A stretch of DNA of 51,732 bases from JAVBPR01 sp031549485. GTDB taxonomy: Bacteria; Bacillota; Clostridia; Oscillospirales; Feifaniaceae. Shown one piece after another: positions 16,043 to 24,644 of the stretch. The translations under genes and the position numbers were made by a program. The stretch spans positions 1 through 51,732 of the forward strand of contig JAVBPR010000020.1 of the NCBI GenBank assembly GCA_031549485.1, written 5' to 3'. The notes beneath the pieces are model-generated. The model saw only the letters and a list, made by a program, of their open reading frames with translations. It made no database searches and was not told where the DNA came from. The number at the start of each line of letters is the position of its first letter. Positions within the stretch are counted from its first letter, which is position 1.

Positions 16043-16633
16043 TTATACCTTTGACGGCTTTAAATCCGCTGTAGTTTCAGAATTTAGTATCAAATAATTT
16101 CTCGCTTCGGTCGAGAGCGTGCAAAAAGCGAGCCCTCTCGAAAGAAGATCGCTTATCGTGTTGTCAAGTGACGCCCGCACCGCCGCGTCAAGCCCTTTTT
16201 CTTCTTCCGCTTGTCTGATTACATCAACGCTGCTGTAGTTTCGCGTCGGCTCTATGGCGTCGGCAAGATAAATAATTTTTTCGAGAGTGCACATATTCGC
16301 CCTGCCGGTAGTGTGATAGCGAATAGCGTCCAAAATCTCGTCGTCATATATTCCAAGCTCTGCCCGAACGGTTTCCGCGGCGGTAAAACCGTGTAAAATC
16401 TTCGGCATAGCGAAATATTCTTCTTTAATTTCTATTCCGTATTTTTCGCAAAGCGCCAGCTGCTCCTGCCCAGAACACTCTTTTGTCACATCGTGCAGAA
16501 GCCCCGCTATTTTTGCCCTGTCGGCATCAGCGCCGTATTTTTTCGCGAGAATTTCGGCGGTTTCCATAACCGAAACCGAATGGATTGCCCTCTTCTCGCT
16601 AAGCCTGCTTTTTACATAATCAAGATATTCCAT
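16043..16633 (-). CDS. yqeK: YqeK family HD-domain diadenosine tetraphosphate hydrolase
   Basis: 196 residues. HD residues are in RAIHSVSVMETA (first His), AGLLHDVTKE (His-Asp), KILHGFTAA (His) and IRYHTTG with YLADAIEP (His, Asp). Members hydrolyse Ap4A symmetrically to two ADP. Overlaps the end of nadD by 14 bases. The C-terminal 15 residues are unconserved. Confidence 0.92.
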   Translation of the reverse strand: MEYLDYVKSRLSEKRAIHSVSVMETAEILAKKYGADADRAKIAGLLHDVTKECSGQEQLALCEKYGIEIKEEYFAMPKILHGFTAAETVRAELGIYDDEILDAIRYHTTGRANMCTLEKIIYLADAIEPTRNYSSVDVIRQAEEEKGLDAAVRASLDNTISDLLSRGLAFCTLSTEARNYLILNSETTADLKPSKV

Positions 16634-17228
16634 AAAGTTTTTTCTCTCTTATATATTTTATTGCCCCGAGGGGAAGCAAATTCTCGGGAATCTCTCCTTT
16701 TGCAAGCATTTCTCTTATTTGTGTCGAGGAAACTTTTGTGACAGGGTTTTCGCAGATTTTTATATCCCCGCCGTAAAGTTTTTCAAGCCTGCCGCACTCG
16801 GCATCGGCCGCTTCTTTATCTTCGTCATTTCTGCAAAGAACGCGGATTTTGCAAAGGTTTGCGATTTCTTCGGACGACTTCCAAACGGTCGAAAATCCCA
16901 AAATCATGTCGGTGCCGATAAACAGATACGCGCCGAAGCCGGGATTTTCGGAAAGCAATTCTTTCAGGGTATCTATAGTATAACTTACACCCTGCCTCCG
17001 CAGCTCTATATCCGAAACCTCGCAGTTCGGCAAGTTTTCAACCGCGCGGGAAATAAGTTCAAGCCTTGTTTCTCCGTCCGGCCCGTCAAAACTTTTATGC
17101 GGTGGAATTTTGTTTGGGATTATATACAGCTTCGATATAGGAAAGCTCTTTAAAATATACTCCGCCGCCCGCAAATGACCTATATGAAACGGATTAAATG
17201 TTCCGCCCCAGATTCCGAAATTTTTCAT
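16620..17228 (-). CDS. nadD: Nicotinate-nucleotide adenylyltransferase
   Basis: 202 residues. The nucleotidyltransferase motif GGTFNPFHIGHLRAAE begins at residue 8 and the second motif VSSTQIREMLAKG is near residue 165. Makes deamido-NAD from nicotinate mononucleotide and ATP. Coupled to yhbY by an ATGA overlap. Confidence 0.95.
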   Translation of the reverse strand: MKNFGIWGGTFNPFHIGHLRAAEYILKSFPISKLYIIPNKIPPHKSFDGPDGETRLELISRAVENLPNCEVSDIELRRQGVSYTIDTLKELLSENPGFGAYLFIGTDMILGFSTVWKSSEEIANLCKIRVLCRNDEDKEAADAECGRLEKLYGGDIKICENPVTKVSSTQIREMLAKGEIPENLLPLGAIKYIREKKLYGIS

Positions 17229-17515
17229 AGCGGCAGCTTTATTTTTGGCTCTTTTGCGTTTTTCTTATAAAGCACAAACTTGAAGCCGATGCAGGTGATA
17301 ACCTCCGCGCCGCAAGCCGCCGCGATTTCCTCGGCCGCTTCTCTCGCCGTGAGTCCGGCGGTTTCCAAAACTTTTGCTTTCACGAGTTCCCTCGCCGCAA
17401 GCGCGAGGTCAAATTCGGTGCAAAGGACCTCTGTTATCCCGCCTTTTCCTATTTGAAAGATTGTTTCCGCGTCGTTTGCGAGCTTTCGCAAATACGCTCT
17501 TTGTTTTCCGTTCAT
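17225..17515 (-). CDS. yhbY: YhbY family RNA-binding (CRM domain) protein
   Basis: 96 residues. A single CRM domain: RAYLRKLANDAETIFQIGKGG at the start with the GKGG loop, then ALAARELVKAKVLE and a final strand. Binds pre-50S particles. I chose the ATG at 17513-17515, which shares its A with the rdgB stop (TGATG) and has GGAG upstream; a GTG one codon earlier is possible. Confidence 0.92.
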   Translation of the reverse strand: MNGKQRAYLRKLANDAETIFQIGKGGITEVLCTEFDLALAARELVKAKVLETAGLTAREAAEEIAAACGAEVITCIGFKFVLYKKNAKEPKIKLPL

Positions 17516-18096
17516 CACACTATCTCCGCAAGTTTCGTTCTAAATTTTTTCAGCGCGGCCGCCCTGTGGCTTACCGCGTTTTTCTCGTTTTCTTCGGCTA
17601 TCCCGAAAGATTTTTTAAGCTCGTACGAATAAAATATCGGATCATATCCAAATCCGCCCTCGCCCTCCGGCTCATTTAAAATCTCGCCTTTGCACTCGCC
17701 GGTCACGGTAAACTCGGTGCCGTCCGGCGCGGCGTAAGCGATTGCCGAAACAAACTTCGCGCTTCGGTCGCTTTCGGTTTTCAGCCTTTTGAGAAGTTTG
17801 TTTATCCGCTCCTCGTTGGTGGCGTTTTCGCCCGCATAGCGCGCCGAAAATATCCCCGGCTCTCCGCCCATCGCGTCCACGCAAAGACCGCTGTCATCAG
17901 CGATTGCCGCATTGCCTGTCAGCTTCATTATCGCCTTTGCCTTTTGCATGGCATTTTCCTCGAAGGTGCTGCCGGTTTCGGGAACTTCAATATCCACGCC
18001 GGCCTGCCTTTGCCCTATAAGTTCGTAGTCGCTTAGAATCGCTTTAAATTCTTTCAGCTTTCCGCTGTTATTTGTCGCCACAATAAGTTTTGTCAA
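17515..18096 (-). CDS. rdgB: RdgB/HAM1 family dITP/XTP pyrophosphatase
   Basis: 193 residues. Starts TKLIVATNNSGKLKEF (substrate loop), then ETGSTFEENAMQKA, ADDSGLCVDAMGG with the catalytic Asp, GIFSARYAG, and the C-terminal FGYDPIF and HRAAALKKF. Removes non-canonical purine nucleotides. The start is TTG (18094-18096) with AAAAGG upstream. Overlaps yhbY slightly; follows ftsY by 51 bases. Confidence 0.95.
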   Translation of the reverse strand: MTKLIVATNNSGKLKEFKAILSDYELIGQRQAGVDIEVPETGSTFEENAMQKAKAIMKLTGNAAIADDSGLCVDAMGGEPGIFSARYAGENATNEERINKLLKRLKTESDRSAKFVSAIAYAAPDGTEFTVTGECKGEILNEPEGEGGFGYDPIFYSYELKKSFGIAEENEKNAVSHRAAALKKFRTKLAEIV

Positions 18097-18147
18097 AGTG
18101 AATTTCCTTTTCGTTTATTTTCTTCTTGCCTGCTTCGATACCGCAAA

Positions 18148-19056
18148 TCAGCTTTCAAATAACGCTCTTGCGAATTCTTCCGGCACAAATTCCTGCAAAT
18201 CGTCCATGCTCTCGCCCACGCCGATGAATTTAACAGGCAAGCCGAGCTCTGCCGCTATCGGGACGACGATGCCGCCCTTTGCCGTGCCGTCGAGTTTTGT
18301 GAGAATTATGCCCGAAAGCCCCGCCGCCTCTTTAAATTCTTTTGCCTGGCTGATGCCGTTTTGCCCTGTTGTGGCATCTATTACAAGAAGAGTTTCTTTA
18401 TCGGCGCCGGGCAGTTCTCTGTCGATAATACGGCTGATTTTCGATAGCTCGCTCATCAAATTTTTCTTGTTATGAAGCCTGCCCGCCGTGTCGCAGATAA
18501 TAACGTCTGCTCCCCTTGCTTTTCCCGCGGCGATTGTGTCGAAAACGACTGCCGCGGGATCGGCGCCCTCGTCAAGCCTGACAATATCGGTGCCGACGCG
18601 CTCCGCCCAAATTTGAAGCTGGTCCGCCGCCGCCGCGCGGAAGGTATCCGCTGCGCCCAAAATAACTTTTTTGCCCTCGTTTTTTAGCATCGCGGCGATT
18701 TTCGCAATAGAAGTTGTTTTGCCCACCCCGTTTACTCCGACAACCAAAATGACCGACGGTTTTGTGGCAATTTTTAGTTTGGTATCGCCGCTGATCATAT
18801 CGCAGATAATCTCGGTAAGCGCCGCTTTTAGTTCTTCCGAATCTTTTATTTTTTCATGCTTTGCCCGCTCGCGAAGGCGGTCAATAATCTCTTCGCTTGC
18901 TACCGCGCCCATATCCGACATGATAAGCATATCGCAAAGCTCTTCGAGCAAATCCTCGTCGACCTTTGTGAAATTCGCGACGAGATTCGAGATATTTTCG
19001 GCAACCGCGCCGCGAGTTTTCGACAGCCCTTGTTTTATTTTTTCAAAAAAGCCCAT
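18148..19056 (-). CDS. ftsY: Signal recognition particle receptor FtsY
   Basis: 302 residues, an NG-domain-only FtsY without the acidic A domain, as is common in Firmicutes. N domain to about residue 90, G1 GVNGVGKTTS (107-116), then DTFRAAA, DTAGRL and TKLDGTAKGG, and the closing PVKFIGVGESMDDLQEF. Docks SRP-ribosome complexes at the membrane. Conserved pairing smc-ftsY, 13 bases after smc. Confidence 0.96.
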   Translation of the reverse strand: MGFFEKIKQGLSKTRGAVAENISNLVANFTKVDEDLLEELCDMLIMSDMGAVASEEIIDRLRERAKHEKIKDSEELKAALTEIICDMISGDTKLKIATKPSVILVVGVNGVGKTTSIAKIAAMLKNEGKKVILGAADTFRAAAADQLQIWAERVGTDIVRLDEGADPAAVVFDTIAAGKARGADVIICDTAGRLHNKKNLMSELSKISRIIDRELPGADKETLLVIDATTGQNGISQAKEFKEAAGLSGIILTKLDGTAKGGIVVPIAAELGLPVKFIGVGESMDDLQEFVPEEFARALFES

Positions 19057-19069
19057 TTGTACCTCTGCC

Positions 19070-22000
19070 TTAAATTTTGATTTTCAGTCTTTCCTCTATC
19101 TCGGCGACATTTAGAGCAAGAAGCTTGGAAATTCCTTTTTCCTGCATCGTCACGCCATACAGACGCTCCGCCGATTCCATCGTGCCCCTTCTGTGGGTGA
19201 CGATGATAAATTGCGTTTTTTTGCTGAATTTTCTAACGTAGTTTGCAAATCTTGTGACGTTGACATCGTCAAGCGCCGCTTCGATTTCGTCGAGAATGCA
19301 AAACGGAACTGGTTTAATGGCAAAAATCGCAAAATAAAGCGCGATAGCAACCAAAGCCTGTTCACCGCCCGAGAGGAGCGCAAGCGTTTTTATAAGTTTT
19401 CCCGGAGGGCTTACCTTTATTTCGATTCCCGAATCCAAAATATTGCTTTGGTCTGTAAGCTCAAGACACGCGCTGCCGCCGCCGAAAAGATCGCGAAACA
19501 CCTCGCTGAATTTTGCATTGATAACCGAAAACTGCTCTTTGAAAAGCGTTTTCATTATCTCGGTTAAATCGTCGATAATCTTTATCAGCTCGCCTTTGCT
19601 GCTCTCTAAATCGCTGATCTGCGCGCTCAAAAATTCGTATCGCTCTTTTACAGTCTTGTATTCCTCGATCGCACCGATATTGACATCGCCGAGCGACTTC
19701 ATTTTGCTTTTTAGCTCGCTTATCCTCTTGTTTGTTTTCGAAAGCTCGGTCACAGGACGGCGGATTTTTTCCGCCTCCGAAACTGTAAGCTCGTATTCAT
19801 CCCAGAGCTTAGCAACGACATTGTCGTATTCGCCGCTAATCGAGGCTTTTCTCGCTTCAAGACGGCTTTCTTCTTTGATGAGGTTTTCTCTGCCGCCCGA
19901 TTTTTCTTTTGCTTCCTGCCGCAGTTTTGTTATGTCTTTTTCCGCGTCATCGCGCTCCTTAGAAAGCTCCTTGATATTCTCAGCCGACTTTTCGGCGCGT
20001 TCTTCTTTTTGCGCGATTTCTGCTTTAATGCCCTCCGCTTTCAAAAGAAGCGCCGCCGCCTCAGCTTCGCATTTTTTCACCTCGGATTCTTTTTCCGCCT
20101 GTTCAAGGCAGAAGCTCTCCATTCTAAGCCGGATTTCTTCCGCCGCCTGTTTATCCGCCTCGATATCGCGGTGAAGTTCGGCAATCCTAAGGCGTTTTTC
20201 TGATATTTCCTCCGCCGTTTTTTCCTTTTCCGCGATGGCAAGCGAAAGGACGCCGGATATCTTCGCAATCTCGTTTTCGATTTCCTTTGCCGCTTTTTCC
20301 GATATTTCTATTTTTCCCGATATTTCTTTTTTCAAATCGGCAATCTGTTTTATTTTTTCCGCAAGCTGTTTTTCTTCGGCTATATACGCCGCCGCGCCCG
20401 CCTCAATCGCCGCCGACAAATCTGAAATTCTATTTAGCTCGCCCTCAAGGCGCAGTTTTTCCTCTCTCGCCGTCTGAAGCTCGGCATTTGCCCCGACCAG
20501 CTCGGCATTTGCCTCATCGGCATCAAGGACGCATTTTTTGTGCGCTTCTTTAAGCGAATTCTCTTTGTTTTTCAGCCCCGAAACTTCGGCTTTCAGTTTT
20601 TCGATTTCGTTTTTCCTGCTGAGAAGCCCGACATTTTTCTGCTGCGAGCCGCCCGTAAGCGAACCGCCGATATTTACAATCTGACCGTCAAGGGTGACAA
20701 CCTTAAAACGGTTGCTGTATTTCTTTGCAATCCTGACCGCGGCGTCGATATTTTCGGCGACCGCCGCCCTGCCGCAAATTCCGGTTATAATATTTTTGTA
20801 TTTTGCGTCGAAAGAAGCGAGGTCGGACGCGATGCCGACAAAGCCTTCTTCCTTCTCGATATTTTTTTCGTCAAACGCCGCGCCTTTCATAACGTCAATC
20901 GGCAAAAAGGTCGCGCGGCCCGCGTTTTCGGATTTCAGAAGCCTTATCGCCGATTTCGCCGCTTCCTCATTTTCGGTCACGATATGCTGCATAGCGCCGC
21001 CTAAAGCAGTTTCGACCGCAACCGCGTATTCCTCTTTTGCCGAAACAAGGCTTGAAACCGTTCCGATAATCCCTTTTAGCCGTCCGCGATTCGAGAGCTC
21101 AAGGATTTTCTTTACGCTGAAAAAATATCCGTCGTGCGCTTTTTCCATATCCGAAAGCACCGAAAGCCGATGCTCTTTTTCAAACAGGTTTTTCGTAAGC
21201 AAATCAAGCTCATTTTGCGCGGTTTCTCTTTTTGCTTCCTTTGCGGCGAGCTTTGCGCTGTATCCCGCTATCATATTTTGAAGTTTGTTTGTCTCTTCTT
21301 CCTGTAAAAGAGCGCGGTTTTTCGCCGTTTCACGCTCTGCCTTTATCCTTGCGATTTCAGGCTCTTTTGCGGCGAGGTCCGCTTTTAGCACGGCAACTCT
21401 CGCTGTCGCCTGCTCCTCTTCCGCGCTTTTAGCCGAAAGTAATATTTTAAGCTCGGTCCGTCCAGCCTCTTCGGCCGAAAGTTTTGCCGAAAGCCCGCTT
21501 CCTTTGTCATTTTCCGATTCGGCCGACAAAATAGCTTTTTCATTCTTTTCATGAAGCGCCGAAAGTTCACTATCTATTCGGTTTATTTCCGCCTCAAGCT
21601 CGGTAATATGACGGCTTTTTTCTTCCGTCGCCGCGGCGAGTTCCGCACTTTTCGGAGCCGCTTGTTCAGCGCTTTTTTTGATATCCTCTGCCTTTGCTTT
21701 CGCATGGGCAATATCGTTTTCCGCGACGGCATACGCGCCGCGAAGCTCGGTTATAATTTCATTTTCGCTTTTTATCTCGGCGCGGATATCTTCGATTTTC
21801 GCGTTTATCTCTGCAATTTTTGCGAATTTTTCGTCAATCTCGCGCTCCGCTTCCTCAGCTGCTTTTCCGCTTTTTTCAAGCTCCGCCGTAACGGCAAGCA
21901 AATCCGCCTCCACTTTCGAGAGGTGGTCTTTTACCTGCCCTATTCCGTGCAGCCAAACATCGACCTCGAGCTGTCTGCGCTCGTCCCTGCATTCGAGATA

Positions 22001-22642
22001 TTCTTTTGCGCGGGCGCTTTCAACGGCAAGCGGCTCCACCCTGCTTTCGAGCTCGGCGTGGATGTCGCAAATACGGACAAGGTTTTCCTCGGTAGCCGCC
22101 AATTTGCGCTGGCTTTCCTCTTTGCGGGAGCGGAATTTTGATATTCCCGCCGCTTCCTCAAATATCGTTCGGCGATCCTCGCTTTTAGCTGAAACCACTT
22201 CGGCGATTTTCCCCTGGCCTATCATAGAATATCCGTCTCTGCCAAGGCCGGTGTTCATAAACATCTCGTGAATATCGCGAAGGCGGCATTGGGTTTGATT
22301 TATATAATATTCGCTCTCGCCCGACCGGTAATAGCGTCTTGTAAGTGTAACCTCGGTATACTCCAAAGGAATAGAGCCGTCCGAATTATCGAGATTAAGG
22401 CAGACCTCCGCAAAGCCGACCTGGCTTCGTGCGAGAGTTCCGCCGAAAATAACGTCTTCCATTTTGCTGCCGCGAAGCGCTTTTGTGCTTTGCTCGCCGA
22501 GAACCCAGCGGATAGCGTCAACTATGTTGCTTTTTCCGCTTCCGTTCGGTCCCACGATCGCGGTTATGCCCTCATGGAATTCAATATTTAGTTTGTCAGG
22601 AAAGGACTTAAAACCCTGCATGCGCAGACTTTTTAAATACAA
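19070..22642 (-). CDS. smc: Chromosome segregation protein SMC
   Basis: 1190 residues, full length. Walker A GPNGSGKS at 31-38, long coiled coil, hinge region around residues 510-680 (RLKGIIGTVSSLVSAKEEY, ATFLPIDVM, GGSLTGGS), second coil, then the ABC signature LLSGGEQALVAIAL and Walker B FCILDEIEAALDD near the C-terminus. Forms condensin with ScpA/ScpB. The start is TTG (22640-22642), preceded by AAGGGTG; it matches the conserved start MYLKSLRMQGFKSF. Driven by its own promoter at 22680-22708. Confidence 0.97.
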   Translation of the reverse strand: MYLKSLRMQGFKSFPDKLNIEFHEGITAIVGPNGSGKSNIVDAIRWVLGEQSTKALRGSKMEDVIFGGTLARSQVGFAEVCLNLDNSDGSIPLEYTEVTLTRRYYRSGESEYYINQTQCRLRDIHEMFMNTGLGRDGYSMIGQGKIAEVVSAKSEDRRTIFEEAAGISKFRSRKEESQRKLAATEENLVRICDIHAELESRVEPLAVESARAKEYLECRDERRQLEVDVWLHGIGQVKDHLSKVEADLLAVTAELEKSGKAAEEAEREIDEKFAKIAEINAKIEDIRAEIKSENEIITELRGAYAVAENDIAHAKAKAEDIKKSAEQAAPKSAELAAATEEKSRHITELEAEINRIDSELSALHEKNEKAILSAESENDKGSGLSAKLSAEEAGRTELKILLSAKSAEEEQATARVAVLKADLAAKEPEIARIKAERETAKNRALLQEEETNKLQNMIAGYSAKLAAKEAKRETAQNELDLLTKNLFEKEHRLSVLSDMEKAHDGYFFSVKKILELSNRGRLKGIIGTVSSLVSAKEEYAVAVETALGGAMQHIVTENEEAAKSAIRLLKSENAGRATFLPIDVMKGAAFDEKNIEKEEGFVGIASDLASFDAKYKNIITGICGRAAVAENIDAAVRIAKKYSNRFKVVTLDGQIVNIGGSLTGGSQQKNVGLLSRKNEIEKLKAEVSGLKNKENSLKEAHKKCVLDADEANAELVGANAELQTAREEKLRLEGELNRISDLSAAIEAGAAAYIAEEKQLAEKIKQIADLKKEISGKIEISEKAAKEIENEIAKISGVLSLAIAEKEKTAEEISEKRLRIAELHRDIEADKQAAEEIRLRMESFCLEQAEKESEVKKCEAEAAALLLKAEGIKAEIAQKEERAEKSAENIKELSKERDDAEKDITKLRQEAKEKSGGRENLIKEESRLEARKASISGEYDNVVAKLWDEYELTVSEAEKIRRPVTELSKTNKRISELKSKMKSLGDVNIGAIEEYKTVKERYEFLSAQISDLESSKGELIKIIDDLTEIMKTLFKEQFSVINAKFSEVFRDLFGGGSACLELTDQSNILDSGIEIKVSPPGKLIKTLALLSGGEQALVAIALYFAIFAIKPVPFCILDEIEAALDDVNVTRFANYVRKFSKKTQFIIVTHRRGTMESAERLYGVTMQEKGISKLLALNVAEIEERLKIKI

Positions 22643-22679
22643 AAACTACACCCTTTACAAATAAATATAATATTTATTT

Positions 22680-22708
22680 ATTATATCTATTATTAGGGTG
22701 CAGTTCAA
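22680..22708 (-). promoter_or_regulatory. smc operon promoter
   Basis: Minus strand TTGAAC (22703-22708), 17 bases, TATAAT (22680-22685), start near 22673. The -35 covers the stop codon of the upstream radical SAM gene. A perfect 21-bp AT-rich palindrome (22659-22679) covers the predicted start. Confidence 0.75.
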
Positions 22709-23673
22709 TAAATTTTTATTTTTCCGCGGGGTTGCTTTTCGTCTTCGGTGATTTTCATCTTGATTTTCCTTGCGTTTTCTCCGCCGTGACCGACCACCAT
22801 GCTCCTGTCCTTCGGATTGCAAATCACCGATACTTCTTGCCTGCCCGCCGCTTTTTCAAGGATTTCATCAAGAAAAACCGCGCCGTAAACAAGCTCTGAA
22901 AACGCGGGATGATACGGCCCCGCTATGTAATCCTTCTCAAAAAGGCTCTCGCTTGCATGAAGCCCGAGCTTTAAAACCGGCAAATCCCCCGCCGCTCTTA
23001 CAAGCTTTTTGCAAAGGCCGACCGCTTCGGAAAGGCTCTGCGGCGCATATTCGCCGCGCTCATACATTTGCGCAAGTTCGCTGCCCGTAATCACGATGCA
23101 CGGGTATATTCGAAGCCCGTCCGGATTCAGCGAAACCGCCTCCGCAAGCGAATTTTCCGCGCCGCCTTGCGTATCGCCCGGCAGCCCCGTCATAAGCTGA
23201 AGAATAAGCTCGAAACCTTCTTTTTTTATCAGCTTTGCCGCCGCTTCTATATCCTCTTTCGTATGCCCTCTTTTTGATTTGCGCAGCACCTCGTTTGAAA
23301 AGCTCTGTGCGCCGAGCTCGATAGCTGTGACGCCGTATTTTTTCAAGAGCGAGAGTTTACTTTCATCTATTGCGTCCGGCCTTGTGGAAATTCTTATCCC
23401 TTTTAGTCCGAATTTTTTTACAAGCGCCGACGCTTCTTTAAGATAGCTTTCCATCTCGCTTTCGGGAAGCGCTGTAAAACTTCCGCCGAAAAAGGCAATC
23501 TCGCTTTCGCTTTTTATTAAATTTTTGCTTTCCGCCCCCTTGCAAACCGTTTCCGAAATCTCGTCGGCAGAGGGGATTTTTTGCGTGTTTGCAATAGCTT
23601 TCTGATTGCAAAACACGCAGGTGTTTTCACAGCCTGCGTGCGGAATAAATATCGAAATATTGCCTTTTTTCAG
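22705..23673 (-). CDS. Elp3-like radical SAM protein, probable CTG start
   Basis: 322 residues if read from CTG 23671-23673. The radical SAM cluster motif CENTCVFC (CxxxCxxC) lies within the first 25 residues, so a start at the first standard codon (GTG 23616) would delete two of the three cysteines. No ATG, GTG or TTG exists in frame upstream of the motif for many codons, whereas CTG gives the family-like start KKGNISIFIPHAGC and has GGGGGA six bases before it. Later motifs: FFGGSFTALP, GIRISTRPDAID, TAIELGAQSFS, LMTGLPGDT and LRIYPCIVITGSEL. Related to the radical SAM half of Elp3 and YhcC; C-terminal acetyltransferase absent. Between rnc and smc as in other Clostridia. Confidence 0.88.
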   Translation of the reverse strand: MKKGNISIFIPHAGCENTCVFCNQKAIANTQKIPSADEISETVCKGAESKNLIKSESEIAFFGGSFTALPESEMESYLKEASALVKKFGLKGIRISTRPDAIDESKLSLLKKYGVTAIELGAQSFSNEVLRKSKRGHTKEDIEAAAKLIKKEGFELILQLMTGLPGDTQGGAENSLAEAVSLNPDGLRIYPCIVITGSELAQMYERGEYAPQSLSEAVGLCKKLVRAAGDLPVLKLGLHASESLFEKDYIAGPYHPAFSELVYGAVFLDEILEKAAGRQEVSVICNPKDRSMVVGHGGENARKIKMKITEDEKQPRGKIKIY

Positions 23674-23675
23674 AA

Positions 23676-24353
23676 CTATTCCCCCATGTATTCCAGCGCG
23701 GCTTTTGCCGCCTGTTGCTCTGCTTCTTTTTTTGTTTTGCCGCTGCCGATTCCGATTACGTTGCTGTTCAAATGCACTTCGGCGACAAATTCCTTGGCGT
23801 GTTCCGGCCCTTTTTCGCCGACGCCGTGATAGGACAAAACCTCTTCCCTGTTTTTTTGAATAATCTCCTGAAGTTTTGTTTTATAATCGACAAAAACGCC
23901 GCCGTCGCGGTTTTCCGCCATGCTTTCTTTAATAAAAGGAAGCGCGAAATTTTCCGCCGCGGAAAATCCGCCGTCGAGGAAAATCGCGCCGAGAAGCGAC
24001 TCAAAAGCATCGGCGAGTATCGAAGCCCTCTCCCTGCCGCCTGTCTGCTCTTCCCCTTTTCCGAGAAGCAGATGGTCGCCGAGCGAAAAGCTTTTTGAGA
24101 AATTATAAAGCGATTTTTCGCAAACAAGCGAGGCGCGGATTTTTGTGAGCTGTCCTTCCTGAACTTTTTTATAGCTGTTAAATAAAAAGTTGGTAGTGAC
24201 AAGTGAAAGCACGCTGTCTCCCAAAAATTCGAGCCGTTCGTTGCATTCTCCGCCGCTTTCATTTGTGTAGGAAGAATGGGAAAGAGCGGTTGTTAAAAGC
24301 CGCTCGTTCTTAAATTTATATCCTATTTTTTCTTGCAAATTTGTAAGGTCCAT
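23676..24353 (-). CDS. rnc: Ribonuclease III
   Basis: 225 residues. Catalytic signature NERLEFLGDSVLSLV around residue 38, second acidic site ADAFESLLGAIFLDGG, and a C-terminal dsRNA-binding domain (about 155-224) with GSGKTKKEAEQQAAKAALEY. Processes rRNA precursors and double-stranded RNA. Starts one base after acpP ends. Confidence 0.96.
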   Translation of the reverse strand: MDLTNLQEKIGYKFKNERLLTTALSHSSYTNESGGECNERLEFLGDSVLSLVTTNFLFNSYKKVQEGQLTKIRASLVCEKSLYNFSKSFSLGDHLLLGKGEEQTGGRERASILADAFESLLGAIFLDGGFSAAENFALPFIKESMAENRDGGVFVDYKTKLQEIIQKNREEVLSYHGVGEKGPEHAKEFVAEVHLNSNVIGIGSGKTKKEAEQQAAKAALEYMGE

Positions 24354-24354
24354 T

Positions 24355-24582
24355 TTAGTTTGCAGAGCCTTTGACGTAGTTTAACACGTCCCCTACCGTT
24401 GTGAAATTTTGCGCCGCCGCTTCGTCAACGGTTATATCAAATTCTTCCTCAACTGCCATGATAAATTCGACGATGTCGAGCGAATCGGCGTCGAGGTCTT
24501 CCATTTTAGTGTCAACCGTGATTTCATCTTCTTTCACATTGAACTGCGAACTGATGATTTGTTTGATTTTTTCTAACTCCAT
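24355..24582 (-). CDS. acpP: Acyl carrier protein
   Basis: 75 residues, acidic. Ser34 in DLDADSLDIVEF is the 4'-phosphopantetheine site. AAAGGAGA precedes the ATG. It sits between plsX and rnc, as in Bacillus (plsX-fabD-fabG-acpP-rnc), but fabD and fabG are missing here, and it has its own strong promoter. Confidence 0.96.
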   Translation of the reverse strand: MELEKIKQIISSQFNVKEDEITVDTKMEDLDADSLDIVEFIMAVEEEFDITVDEAAAQNFTTVGDVLNYVKGSAN

Positions 24583-24615
24583 AAAATTCTCCTTTAATTA
24601 ATTTACGCTATATTG

Positions 24616-24644
24616 ATATTAGCTTTAAAGTTTTTCTATGTCAA
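24616..24644 (-). promoter_or_regulatory. acpP promoter
   Basis: Minus strand TTGACA (24639-24644), 17 bases, TAATAT (24616-24621), start near 24609. The consensus -35 overlaps the last codons of plsX. Confidence 0.82.

Noticed and set aside
19443..22271. Several plus-strand frames of 190-240 codons opposite smc
   Set aside because: Ser/Ala/Phe-rich shadows of the SMC coiled coil; no ribosome sites or conserved motifs.
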